From NCBI RefSeq assembly GCF_027596085.1, contig NC_072465.1:21038707-21102706 (forward strand): a stretch of DNA of 64,000 nucleotides, written 5' to 3'. The translations under genes were made by a program, and so were the position numbers. The DNA is from Anoplopoma fimbria (taxonomy: Eukaryota; Chordata; Actinopteri; Perciformes; Anoplopomatidae). Shown here piece by piece: positions 13,126-26,000 of this stretch (its first letter is position 1; each line of letters begins with the position of its first letter). The notes under the pieces were generated by a model, which saw only the letters and a list, made by a program, of their open reading frames with translations, did not search any database and had not been told where the DNA came from.

Positions 13126-15337
13126 TTTTAGCACATTGTAATGTCTCAGGTAACGGTTAAGTGCAGTGCTTTTTCATTTAAAAGTGTGGGGATAAAATTA
13201 AAAAAAATAAAGACTTAATTTATACTCATATTAAACTCAACCACTGGGATTAGTTTCACTGCCAGTTTCCATTCATTTAGTGGAAGTGGTCCAGCCTGGA
13301 ATGGTGTTGCAGTGTGTTGCAGACCAGTGAAATCGTTGCCTTGTTGACAGCACTCTCATGACTCTCTGTTGCACACGGTTGCTTGCCACAACTGTAATCA
13401 AACATAGAGCCAATATCAGACATCTGACTGATGTAAGACCACACCACAGTCTGATATATTAACATTCAACAGACTAATCTACTATGGGATTGTTTACTGA
13501 TGAAGTAGCAAATTGCTTCTAATAGGACCTATCAATAAATTAATAGAGGTCCAAGTTTAATAGGATCCATTATAGAGGATGGTACTTTATGGTACTGTTT
13601 ACCAGGGTTACTTAAGTTGATTTTGACCAGTATTCGTGGTCAATTTTATTGTCCATCTATTGCGTTCTTTCTACAGTATGCATCCATCTTTGATCCATTC
13701 AACATCCCAGAATAAAGGGAAACACTTCTTTGTGCAAAAAAAAATAAGGAAAAAAATAAATGTGCCTCCAGTTTACTTATTTCCTGTAGCCATTTCCATT
13801 GCATCGTATGTTCATGCAACCAAAGATTGATGTGTCCTCATCTGCTGGCAGTAGCTCATTCACCGGAGCTTTCAGATTTATACACAAAACGGTGTTGGAA
13901 ACATTCACACACACAATACACCTTAGCTGCCTGGCCTTCTACGGTTGTTGTTGAGGGAATGGAATCCAGCCAGAAGCTATGTAGCACTCTGACACATTGA
14001 GTTATGGAATCCATTGCTGTATAAGCCACAATTCAGGTAGACTTGAAAGGACAAGGGTAAATGTTGATAATTGTGAGGGGAAAATTGCAACAACTATACA
14101 ATACAACCATATAGTTCATTTTCCAAACCAAGAATACACACGCAACAGTGAATACCACAAAGAAAAAAAGGTCACAAGTCTCCATGAGTAAATGTGTATT
14201 AAAGTGTTGGTATGTGTGTGTATATTTCAGGTAGATGAAATTGTCAGTTCTATACAGCTTTAGAGTTTTTGAAACACAACCACTGAAGGCTGAAGTCCAA
14301 GACAAGTATAAATAAAGTTTTAATTTGTATTAACTAAAACTGGACTTGGTTTAGAAGATAATTGGATTGAGTGTAGTCTTCAATAAAGGAAACCTATTTC
14401 CAAAAATAATTGCACCAGGGTTATATGCTGGCTTAAAGCCCAAAAATCTCGATCTTAAATATGCATAACTAAAATGCATCATTCAAAGTTTAAGTTTGGA
14501 AGAAAAACATCTGCAGTCATCATTCATTAGGAACTGAACAGTCAAAAGTTAAAGCTAATTTGCTTACATCAGGACTGTGTGGGTGTGATTTCATCAGATG
14601 CAATATTAACAAACCACCATCATCACATTCTGATGTGAAGTTCTCAGAAGTATTTACATAGCAATACCTATTTCCTACTGAGCAGTGCTCAACTCCAAAC
14701 AGTGAGAGAAGTGCAGACTTAGAGAGTGAAATAACCAGAAAATGTTGTGGTCATGTAAAACCACATTAAGGGCTAATTAAGGGAACTTGTTTCCGGGGGC
14801 CTTTAAAACCCCCAATGATGCGTGTAATACAATTCTGCCAAATGAGACACATTGATTATTTTGACTTTTTTACTAAAAGTACTTGCTAGTAGGTGTGACC
14901 TTCTTAATCATTCGGTATAGTCCTTGTAAAAGTCTCCAAAACCATTTTTGCACATTCAAAGAAAATGCCATCTCAGCTCCTGTCATGCCATCCAGATGAC
15001 ATTTATCAATATATTTAAAATGTCAAAGTCCCAAAAGTTAGAGTATCTTACGCTTCTGTTAAGGTTTCATCCTGCGGCCAAGGGCGTTAACAAAAAACTA
15101 TCCAATCAAATAAGCAGGAAGCTCGGGCGCTGGCAACAACTGATAGGATAGTTATTATGTCAATAAATGAGGTGAGCCTAATATGGTCACTGGGTTACCA
15201 CCAAAAATGAATCAGACAACATTCATGTGGTGTGCAAGAAAACATGATTCCTTGATGTTATAAGCAAGATTTATTTAAAAGATCCCTTATCACTTAGAAT
15301 TAATCATAACACTGCTTTCGACTCTTCATGTTGCAAT
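13126..15337. other. Non-coding stretch, nothing recognised
   Basis: AT-rich sequence with several A-rich runs (13735-13760, for example) and no recognisable exon or mobile element. A GT-rich patch near 14205-14226 is too short to call a microsatellite array. Confidence 0.55.
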
Positions 15338-15510
15338 AAAATATAGAATTAGTGGCCATTTTGTTAGGTACACTTGAACAGTTTGATCCTGTACAATACC
15401 ACAGGAACACCGGTTCTACCTATATGGTACCATTTTATAATGTTCAGTTGATGCTGTCAAAAATGACCAAATTCATCTGGTTATAAATGTTTAATATTCG
15501 CATTGATACA
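15338..15510 (+). repeat. Dispersed repeat with 'gtggccattttgttaggtac' terminus
   Basis: The block starts near 'attagtggccattttgttag' and continues through 'gtacacttgaacagt' to 'ttcatctggttataaatgt'. I recall this order from an interspersed repeat seen in many fish genomes. There is no matching inverted end within the next kilobase, so this copy appears truncated. No protein is encoded; class uncertain. Confidence 0.5.
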
Positions 15511-16501
15511 AAATAGCTAATGTAATTAAACAGTTTTTCAAGCTGCGGGCAACTCGCTTAAATATAACTTGTTTATAGTGGGAGACACTGAGATGTGCAA
15601 TTTTTGACTTAATTTCACACTCAACTACTTCATATATCCGACCTGATTGATGCAAAGTGGCTTCAAAGAAAAAAAGCAGAAACTCAGAGGAGGAAACTAG
15701 TAAATTACAACAAAAAGAGACTTACATGGAGCATTTATTTCCCCAAACTTGTTTTTAAATTTGAAACATTCTTTATAAAGTATCTTAATGGAGAATTGTT
15801 AACGTTGGTTCGTACGTATTTGTTGCTTGTTTTTTGTATACTTGCATCCAGGTTTTATTTCAAATTACTGTAATAGGGAAAATTAATTATATCATTTCTG
15901 TAGGCTGTTTTCAAAATAAATTAATGGTGGGCCTAAATTGTTTTTGTATTGAGCTGTAAATTCAATTTAGTTAAATTGATCCATGGGATAGTTTCATTTT
16001 GTAGCAAGAGATTTTGAACACCTACTATACCTTTGAGCAGACTTAATGCGGTTTCTTTGAGGCATAACAAGTCACACAGTCAGGGTGCTGATCTGAGATT
16101 TACCCTGACCTAAACATCCTCAGGCTCTTGGAAATACACCTGGAAACCTGAAAAGACATCCTACATAACTGCTTGTACTTTGGCTCACCTACCTCTGGGC
16201 ATGCACACAGTCATGTCAGGTCTCTTCACTCCTGCTGAGATGTAGAGACCTGGCATGAATCTCCCACATGCAGGGACACGAGACAGGGACAATCTTCTTG
16301 ATCATCTGCCATTTGAAGCAGAGTGTACTCTTCCATTGACTCCAAAAAAACCTCCCTTTTACAGAATTTTTTTTTTGATCAAAAGGCCATAAGGTTTTCG
16401 ACCATGTCCATCTGACTAACATAAAAACTCAGAAAATATTTCAATGGCCTTGATCCCTGCAGCTAGAATAATTCCATGCATGGCGGATGAAGGTTGTAGA
16501 G
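15511..16501. other. Non-coding stretch, nothing recognised
   Basis: AT-rich sequence without a recognisable exon or element, ending at the left target-site duplication of the next SINE. The open frame at 16216-16422 (minus) has no family motif. Confidence 0.55.
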
Positions 16502-16891
16502 CACATCTGATATTTCCATCCATCCATCCATTTTACGTAACCTGCTTATCCAGTTAAGGGTCGCAGGGGTGCTGGAGCCGATCTCAGCTGTCAATGGGTG
16601 AAGGCAGGGTACACCCTGGACAAGTCGCCAGTCTGTCTCAGGGCTGACATATAGAGACAAACAACCATTCACACTCACATTCACACCTACAGGCAATTTA
16701 GAGTCTTCAATGCACCTTAGCTGCATGTCTTTGGACTGTGGGAGGGAGAACCCGGAGAGAACCCACGCTGACAACATGCAAACTCCACACAGAAGGTTGT
16801 CTGGCCCGGGAATTGAACCCCGGCCCCTCTTGCTGTGAGGTGACAGTGCTAACCACTACACCACCGTGCAGCTGCATCACATCTGATATTT
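16502..16891 (-). mobile_element. Full-length tRNA-headed SINE with CR1/L2-like tail and 14-bp TSD
   Basis: The element spans 16516-16877 between perfect 14-bp duplications 'cacatctgatattt' at 16502-16515 and 16878-16891. On the minus strand the order is the tRNA-like head (complement of 'gctaaccactacaccaccgt', 16848-16867), the B-box (complement at 16809-16819), the shared body, and the 3' end 'ggataagcaggttacg' with TGGA repeats at 16517-16532. Compared with the 11.4-kb copy it has small internal deletions: 'agccgg' near 16745 and 'cggggag' near 16772. The perfect duplications show an intact, fairly recent insertion event. Confidence 0.94.
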
Positions 16892-19849
16892 ACCAAGGCT
16901 TATTCAGCTCTTCCAGTAAACCAACACAAAATATACACCTCTATAATACAGCCCATGCACAGTTGTATGGACTTCAAAACAGAACATGGAAAACATTCAG
17001 ACCGATCAAATTGTCACGTGCAAGAATTAGCATCTTTGCAGGAGAAATGCTGCTTTGGCTATTGTATTTCCAAAGGCCTCGCTAGGTCGCCCTCCTGTCA
17101 GCCACATCATAGAATCTGCTCCATATTAACATCAAATCAAGAAGGAATTACATGATTTATGTCATGTTAGTCATAGAAAAGGTTTTCCAGGCGTTTATTG
17201 GCCTAGAGTTGAAACTGTTTCTTAGACGAGGTTTCTATCCACCTCGTCTAAGAACAAACAAGATCTGGCATCTGCTCCAACTCTTATGATTTAAGATTTA
17301 AAACTTTTCTGTTTGCCACTGCTTCATATTAAATGTGTCTCCAAATGTTCTTCTGTGTAAACTGTACTTTCACACTTAGATGTTTTTTATCCATTTGCGT
17401 CCCTGATCGCTTTCATTTTCTTTTGTTTAATGGCCTCGGTTGATTTAGTCAAATTCAAGAAATCACATTATGTAACCACTTAAGCTCCCACTTTCATGTA
17501 GTGTTCTATAGCTGAAAGGACTATACACTATACTGGAGTGCTAAAACATGATAAACTTAAAAGCATGCCAATATGAGAAAATAAGTATTGTAAATTATGT
17601 TTTGTTTCTGATATTAGCAATTGTTGAAATTCTGTGGGACATTCCTACAACTGATACCCAAAGCGACCTTCAGACCAGCTGACTGGCCGACTAAAACTGT
17701 CATCCCTAGTGCTTTGTGTTCTCACTATAAACACTTGTCAACTGCATGTTTCGGGAAAAGAAAAACATTTTCTCTGTTTATGTGCTTGCACGACACATTT
17801 CCAGGGCAGCACACACGCGTCAGCTGCAGCAAACGGGGGGAACCAGAGTGCCTTGTGACCATTCATCACCCGTAATAGGTCATAGTTTAAAACCTGACGT
17901 TGGGCATACATCACCAGTCAGACACAGGGGAACCAAGGGAAAATGGAGGAGAAGGCGTGATGGTACAGTAGAGGTCTGGAGAGATTAGATTATGTGATGT
18001 CAGCCACGTTCAGCAGCAAACTGCATACAAGAACATCTAAGGAGAACCGGCACACCTCTATTCTATTTTAGAGGATGCCCTACCAAGGATTTGAAGACTA
18101 ACTGGACAGGTGTGGATGAAATCTTTGGCAATTCATGTCTACACCAACTAGACTCTTCAAAAAAGCACATTGTAGAGTATATGCACCCAACACACAAGGG
18201 CTTGCTTCAGTAAGAAGCTAAACATGAGTGACACGTGGTCAAGCTCTTGGTGAGTTTTGTGATTTACAATCCATCTCGCCTTCATCTGCCTTTGGATTTG
18301 CTCAAAGGGCTGTCTATGTCTAGTTGCTGCCGTGGAATTAGCTGAATGTGAAATGTATTTGTTCTGTGTGATCCCTGTGACATATACATAATCCCTATTC
18401 TGCTCTCAATCTGTGCAAATCTAGGTCGGTAAACTTCACAACAACACGTGTCTGCTAACCCAAACATTTGATATGACTTTAAAATGTCCTGTTCCAGATG
18501 CAAACATCATTGAAAGATAACAGAGGGATCCAGCCTGCCAGGGGAATATTTTTGTATGTGGATTAGAGATTCTCTGTGTTGATCATTGGCTGATCCCAAC
18601 TCATCTCGACATCCAGGCAGGTGCCAGTCCGTCATTAAGGTTTAATAAGGCTCACCACATAGTTCCTCATTAATAGCTGCCCACAGGGCACACTCAGGAC
18701 CTTTGCATTGGTAGGGGAGAGAGCCAGTGAGCAGCAGAGTAGAGAGGATGGGGTGACTTTAAAGAGAGAGTCGACACTTTCATATGGCTCTACTGACAGA
18801 ATACTAATAACGCTGGACACTTGTACGTGCGTGAATACACACAACAGATTTATAAGCGCCTTGGCTGCCCTGCGCAGCGCAGCCCTCCTATACCTCTGAA
18901 AATCGGTTTCAAACGCCAACCAATTACTTCAATTCAAAGGAAAGAGTTTGAGACTCTCAGTCTAAACATTTGAGTTGAGGGAGCTAGTGGAGTTTTGGGA
19001 GTAAACACATTCGCTGTGTAGGCCTGATAATGTCAGGGGGATGTGTGTGTGCGCATGCACAGGACTGAGGATTTAGAAATAACTCAAACACTAAATCAAA
19101 GGAAAGAGTTGTAAATCTACCCTCTAGATACTTACTAACTGCTGAACTCTAAAAAACATCAACTGCACAGCTCCCAAAGCCAACAGCACGAAAACTATTT
19201 TTGTTGATCGTTCATGGGCATGAATAATGCTGGGGTTTTTCTAATCCTTAAAAAAAAGGAGGAAAAAATGGATTGTTAAACAGCTCGTTTGCTTTCTCTG
19301 TTGTTTCAGCGTAAACTATTTATTTGTCTTTTATTAGAAAATAAGCTCAACACTCACCTTATGTAACCTGCAATATAAAACTTTGCGCTGCTGTATTACT
19401 GAAAGCTTTTTGTTGATGTGCACTGAGAAACCATCTCTGATTGTGGGGTGAAGGGGAGTGTTTTAGTTGCAAACACAAACACAGCACAGGCATTAGACTT
19501 GACAGGTGAAGCACTTAAAAAAGCTCTCCTGTTCAGAGTCTGAAATCCGTGAAGGGTAAAAACGTGTTAGGCAGCTGGAGTGTAATAAAGACAATTGAAG
19601 ATATGCACATGTCCCCTCTGGAGGGGGTTGAGCTACCCTGTAGGTTTTGTTTCTTCTTTTTTTTTTTTCAGATGTAGCTTCATCTCTCGTGTTTCTGTTT
19701 TGCATGGGAGACGGCATTTCACAGACAGTGAGAGGAAATATTCCCTTCAATAAGCCAGCAGGGAAGGGAGAAGGTGAAGCCTTATATATTGGCAGAACAG
19801 ATGATTGACAGGAGGCTGAAAAGTCAAAAGACAAAAAAGGTTTTCCCTT
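16892..19849. other. Non-coding stretch with one small hairpin
   Basis: No exon or mobile element recognised. A 14-bp perfect stem (17219-17232 with 17241-17254) is listed separately. A T-run occurs near 19656-19669. The block around 18700-18900 is somewhat richer in CpG ('gcgcagcgcagcc' at about 18870) but has no clear promoter features. Confidence 0.5.
17219..17254. repeat. Short perfect inverted repeat (14-bp stem, 8-nt loop)
   Basis: The arms 'ttcttagacgaggt' (17219-17232) and 'acctcgtctaagaa' (17241-17254) are exact reverse complements around the loop 'ttctatcc'. The stem is too short for a typical microRNA precursor and is not followed by a T-run terminator. It may be a local template-switch scar or chance. 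Confidence 0.7.
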
Positions 19850-20080
19850 TATATTTTCCGACCAACTAGTCCGGCCTCTGAAAGTATTTATTTGTTGATT
19901 TGATTGATTTTTTTGTAATTTATTGTTGTACCATATGGATTGGCCAAGTTAAAAAAAAGACTCTGTGAATGTGTTGATGTCTTATAATCCTGTAAATTGG
20001 ACTAATAAAGGATTATCTTATCTTATCTTATCTTATCTTATCTTATCTTATCTTATCTTATCTTATCTTATCTTATCTTA
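19850..20080 (+). mobile_element. Probable LINE 3' tail ending in a (TTATC)n pentanucleotide array
   Basis: The segment 'gtaaattggactaataaagg' (19991-20010) runs directly into about 13-14 copies of the pentanucleotide TTATC at 20013-20080. An AATAAA-like signal leading straight into a short tandem array is the hallmark of several fish non-LTR retrotransposon 3' ends. The array is nearly perfect, so it is probably length-polymorphic. The 5' limit of the retroelement-derived part is uncertain. No protein motif survives. Confidence 0.65.
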
Positions 20081-23000
20081 CATAACTTGTTTTGGTGAGG
20101 ATGTGAAAATATTTTTTTTGTTTTTTTGAAAAATGTTTTTTTTCCCAGAAGGAATTCCCCCAGTTGAAAAAAACAAAGTAGTGAGGCTAGGCCAATGGCT
20201 ATGTGCGAAATAAGGGATTTCCCGGGGGGGTCAGAGACTCCTTGATTGACACTTGAGACTCCCTGAAGCCTTTATTGCAAAATGTCAGGGGGTCTCTAAA
20301 ACCATAATATAATTATTTGTCGCTTGCAATTGTCACTAAAATGTATTTTAAAATCTTACCAATGCCCACCAGTTTTCATTATTCAAATTGCAAAACATTT
20401 ATTCACATATATGAATAGTGAGTGATAAGGAATACCCCACAATTGCCACCAGGTATTCAGCACACTGGCTAATGGGCAGCTAGCAGCAAGCTTTCAGCAG
20501 GTCTGCACCTGAACTAAACATTTTTTTTATGTAAACAGGAAGATTCTCCTACAGACACTGCAAGAAAAGTGGGATTACCGTCAGTAATCAGCGCTGTAAA
20601 TTGCCTTGGAAGTGCAGGCTGTTCACTGGAATTCATAAGCAGCATCGAAAACTCCAGGAATTGACACAGAGTTACAATTTACAAGCCTGAGAAGCTCAGG
20701 ATTTTACTCCCCCCAGCCCCTAGTCCAGGGGAGGTTTTCACATGTAATCGAAAATGCTGTGAGTTAGCATCTGGATCGCTCCTCTCAGCTAAGATTGTGT
20801 TGGTGCACCCCCAGTTCTGTGTTGCTTGGTGGTGAGTGTAGAAAGGCTACATTCATACCAAGTTCCCGAGAGCTTAACAAGTTATTTCAGGTCTAGGGTT
20901 ATACAGCTGCAGGGGGACAGGGAGGCAAAGTGACATCTGCTTTGCCCAGTTTGTGCGTTGGCATGTTACTGCACGGCCCCCATCAAACACACTGAACAGC
21001 TGTTTGTGTGCGTGCTTCAGGGATGTTGTAGCCGGTATCGCCCTGTCCAAGAAACGCCTGACATGTGGCTTTGTGAGTGCATCTCTCAAGCCAAGGCCGG
21101 AAGAAATTCTTCAACATGTCACAGGAGTCACAGGACTCTGTTAACCACTAAAAGTTAAACTATCCCCAACTAGCCGCAGAGTCAAAAAGGCTGCAGCCCG
21201 CTGAGCTCAGATTGCCCCCCGCAGCTTTCTATAGACATTGCATGGCCGCTCACCACAGGCTGCACTTTTACTCTGCTCTGGTGTGTTTTCGGTTTACCAG
21301 TGGAAAGTTGTAGGCGGATAAAACCCTGTGGAAGCAAACTTGCTAAAAGGCCGTGCATGTTTGTTGATTGATAGAAGTCTCAGCCTATCACCACCTGCCT
21401 TTCTGTGGCGATTGTCACTTTCTTTTCCAAACCCACCACACACTAATTTGTGAACCCAAAGACAGACTTCAAATCCCTTTACAAACCTATGGGATGATCT
21501 GTCAGACTGTGCTGTATGTTATTTTATTTTTTTTACAGCAGTGATAGCCTAATCTGCTGTAGCCGAGTTGCAAAATGTTAACAAAGCAGTGTTGGCTCAG
21601 TGTTCCTATAGAATAGAGGGTTAAACAAGACTGCATCACAAACAGGAGTACATAGCACTGCAGGAGAAGAAATCCTGGCATATTCTAGGCTGATGCATCT
21701 CGTTCTCTCCACCTCTCCAGCAATCTCCTCTCCTCTACCTCCCTTCTTCTTTTGGCCTAGAAAAAAAAATCTAAAAACAAAACCAATTCTGACAGGGGAC
21801 ATATTACACCCTATTGAATAAAACAAATACATGTCTGTAAAGAAATAAATAAAACCGCCCATAGACTTTCTTTAATGCACAGGGCTTCAGTTTACTCAGA
21901 AGACGAAACAATAGATGTAACATTGTCAGATGGAGTTGAGACTGGAGCGAACAGACTGTGTGGGCGTGTGTGTGAATGACAAACCAGAAAGTGCTTGTTT
22001 TTAAAATGTCCTCTCCGTCTCACAAACTGAGTAAAATATAGTGCTATGCCAGTTCTGCTGAGAACATATGGACATCACATTTTGAGCAGACGAGATAAAT
22101 GTCATGCACATAGCTCACTTGAAAAGGCCAACGCGGTTTCATTGCACTTTTCTTCAGATCAGACCTTCATAAGTGCACCATTATTTCGACGAAAAGCCCT
22201 TTAGACAGTATCACTCTGTGTTCCTCCTTAACCTTACATTCACTGGCATATTATCTAGACTTTTTATTGAGCTTTATTCCCTGCTCTGTTTGGATCTGGG
22301 TTTCAAATATCCATCTGATGTTGTTTCTTCTGTCATTTAAACGAAATCTCTTATTATATTTCTAATTATAGAGAAGTTTGTATGAATAAAAAAGAATCAG
22401 AGCAAATTCAGATCTCTCCATTAAATATGCAGACACACGTTGAGGACCTCTCAATCGATATTTTCTTCTCCCTATCAGTTCCAGGCGAGTGAGCATGGCA
22501 GTGGCATACTATTAGGTTATTACAAAAGCAAATCAGTCAGCAGAATTAATTTTCTTGAGAAATATGAGTCTGGAGAGAGGGAGTGTAGATGTTGAATTTT
22601 CATCACTTTTCCCCAGCCATTTCTACATGTGTGCAGAAATTTGTCTGCTTTGATGATGGATGCTGTCGTGTTCTGTTCAGCAGGCATTAAAATGAGGTTC
22701 AATTTGCTAGCGTAAATGCTCCCAGAAGTCTGATAAGCATGCTTTCTATGACAGGGAAAATGTTTAAGTAGAAACATATACTTGTACATGGCATTGTCAC
22801 AGGTCACGAAAATCAATTCCTTCATGCATTGTCATTCAGCTTCAGAAATCTGCTTTGCCCTGTTGTTTGTAGTATTGAGTGTGCATGTGTACTGTATGCG
22901 TACTGTATGTGCCCCATCGAGATTAATGTCGTCATATATCTATCTACAAAGACAAGGGGTGATCAAGCATGAAGTTGTGATGTGCAGAGAAATGAGCTTG

Positions 23001-26000
23001 TACGCTCTTCAGGGCGCAAACGCTGGCGAGAGAGACCAGAGAGCTGTGGGTTTAAAGGAACTGGAATGGCACACACAAAATGTCTGGTTAGGAAAACATC
23101 TCAACCATTCACAGAAGAGGTGCTTTCTCTGTTTTCAAAATTGCACATTGGCAGAATGCTCTGGGGTTTGGTTCTAAATCTTTATTTATTCAGCTGACAA
23201 GCACTGAAATATGAAACGCGCATTGGAAACTCTATATCGGGAAATTTCAGTGGTGGATCCTAAGTGCCAGATGAAAATAAGTACTGTAAATATTGAATGT
23301 GAAAAAAACATTAGATATTTGGTTAGTACATGTTTTCAAAAATGAAAAAATGAGCCGAAACCCACACATTCTGACTCCCAACTCATTAAATACTCATGCT
23401 GCAAATTATTTCCAATATATTCCCCCTTAAAATCAGTTTATGCTAATTATGACGACGGTGGTTTTACATTGGAGTTTGTTGCACTGACCAAGCGTCGGTA
23501 TTTGATGAGTTGGGAGTGAGACCGTGTTGCCAAAACAGTTTGACTCATAATTTTCTGCACTGTGTTTGATGCAAGCAGTGTTTCTTATCTTATCTATGGG
23601 CAAAGTAATTGAGGTGAGCAGTCAACAATTCCACTTCTGCAAGTGTCCTCGCCTTTTTTCAAACTTCAAACACTGACTATCAGACTGTGAAACACAGAGT
23701 AGAGAGTACTGTACCTGAGGTCAAACGCATTAACTGAATAGGAATATTACTATGCAAGCTGCATTGGTAACTAATGTTTAGGCTTCGGGGATACTACAGG
23801 GCTTTCTGATTAAATGTGCTCATGCGTTCTGTCTATATTTCCATCATACAAATGAGGACTTAGTTAATAAGAATGCAACGCCATGCTCTTGCTGATACTG
23901 TGGAGGGTGTGAGTGGGACGACAGCAAATTTGCATTCAACAGCAGCAGATGTTGTCATGTGCTTAACTTCACATAAGCACAGCTGTAGAGTCATGCATGT
24001 GCCCTTAAACTAAAAGGGAAACTTTCTTGTTTGCTTACTCATTGGAATTATTTGTCTCTCGTGTATTTCACTATAGCTGTTGCGTATTTCTTCAAAGACA
24101 CCTAAGTGGAAAAAGATTTAATGACTGCATCTACATACATGCAGTCTGTATTGATTCACCTCAGATTCTATGCAGTCAGCAGATTCTGAATCACCACCAT
24201 CAACATTAATGTCATAACATGCCAGTTTTAGAGACAGGCCTGTAATGGCACCACAAACAACTTTAATAGCGCTCTTAGCTTTTAGCTACTGTGCATACAA
24301 AACAACCTGCAGTATTGTCATCAGCTCACAAGGCTTTATATGTGAATCTTATATAGTGGTATTAGGATTTTTATTTGTCCAGTTAAGTTTGTTGTGCTGG
24401 ACATAATTGACAAATTACAGACTGATTATGGAAAAGAAAATGTCCAATGGTATCAGTCATGATTCTTTTTTTTGCTTGCTTTTGAAGTTGATTTTCCTTT
24501 CTTAAGCCATAAAAAATTAAATATGTTATGGAGCCAAGCTGCCCTTAAAGCTTCAGAAAATCAAATTAATCACTACTATGTGGGAATTACAGTTTATGGC
24601 TAAGCCAATAGAGGTGAACCTTGTCTGTAATTGCCATATAATACTGCGGCATGACTCGGTGGATGTGAAATGTGAAAACTGCCTTGCCATCACTTTCTCT
24701 CTCATATATGTGATTTCATGCAAATGTTCTAAACCCTTGGAAAAAAGGGAGTAATGGCTCAGGTTTTATAATGACTTTTTTATGCCACATTTCACTATTA
24801 GAGATAGGAGGTGGCCAATGCCTCGAGGGTCCTAACACACATAAGGGCTCAAAGGAAGTAAATCCCATACAAAACATTTATGCATGCAAAATATTTGATG
24901 CTGATGTACTGCATATATAATGGTTATGTTGGCAGTGGCTTAAGGTTACGACGCTAGTTACTAGTTATGAAGCACACAGACAGCATTAGGCACTCCATTT
25001 GCTCAGCTTGTCCTTTTTTTCAGATTTTGCTGGAAAACTAGCAACTGTGTATCGTACTGTCTCACATGATCAATAAGAGAATTGACATAGGACAACACAA
25101 ACATATATATTACCCAGCAATCAGCGTTGCATACAGTATTTGACAACAATACTAAAGAAAATAGGAAATTATTAATTTTATTTAATAGTTTATTTACAGT
25201 TTTTAAAGATTTTGTAGAATAAGCATATCGTTATGTTACAGATTGCAACTGTCTATTTTACATCTAAAAAGAGAAAAGCACGAAGGAGATGGGTTCAGTT
25301 TTTACATGGTATGACAAATGGTACCTTTTTGGTTCAAGGTGAGTTCCTCTTTATATATAAAGGCGTTTTGGTGCGTTGCGGAGAACCTGTTTTTCTATTT
25401 AATCCTAGCAATATCGAACAAGAGAGTTTCAACATTTTCCCCTAACTGAGTCTTCGCTGCAGCAGTTGAAGAAATATGCGTTTGGGTTGTGTACCCTACG
25501 CATCAAACAATTATATTTACAAATATACATATATGGATATATCAGCAGCGTGATTTCACAGAGCAGTGTTCCTGTTATGAAGGATAATCTACAATCCCCC
25601 TGTCAAAGAACCTCACCATTATCACGGGGATGGCAATGTTTTGGGAGATAATCGTGTTGTTGCCAGGGAGACTGTTCACGTCAAGGTCTGTGGATTACCT
25701 GGAGTAACAAAGTTTGTTTCTTAAAGACAAAACAAAAGGAAGCTAAACAATGACATGTTTCTGTACTTTTAAGCACCAAAAACTAAATTCCGTGTTGTTT
25801 CATTGTATTGTAGTGGTGTAAGCATTGGAGTCGCAGAGACTTTGTCAAACAAAATGATTTTGCTAGATTCCACCAGAATTAAGTGGGAAAATGCAATTTA
25901 ATGAGGGTCATAACACTAATATGTTGGTTTTTTTTAAGCCACATGTAAAAATAAATGAATCAAAGCAGATATCAAATTTTCTTCATTAAAATCTTAAAAA

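Noticed and set aside
15338..15510. Complete DNA transposon suggested by the 'agtggccattttgttaggta' end
   Set aside because: No inverted partner end was found downstream, so only a dispersed-repeat fragment is called.
11394..16891. tRNA gene suggested by the A- and B-box-like heads at 11.7 and 16.85 kb
   Set aside because: The heads lack a cloverleaf with paired acceptor stem and run into SINE bodies flanked by target-site duplications; they are SINE promoters.
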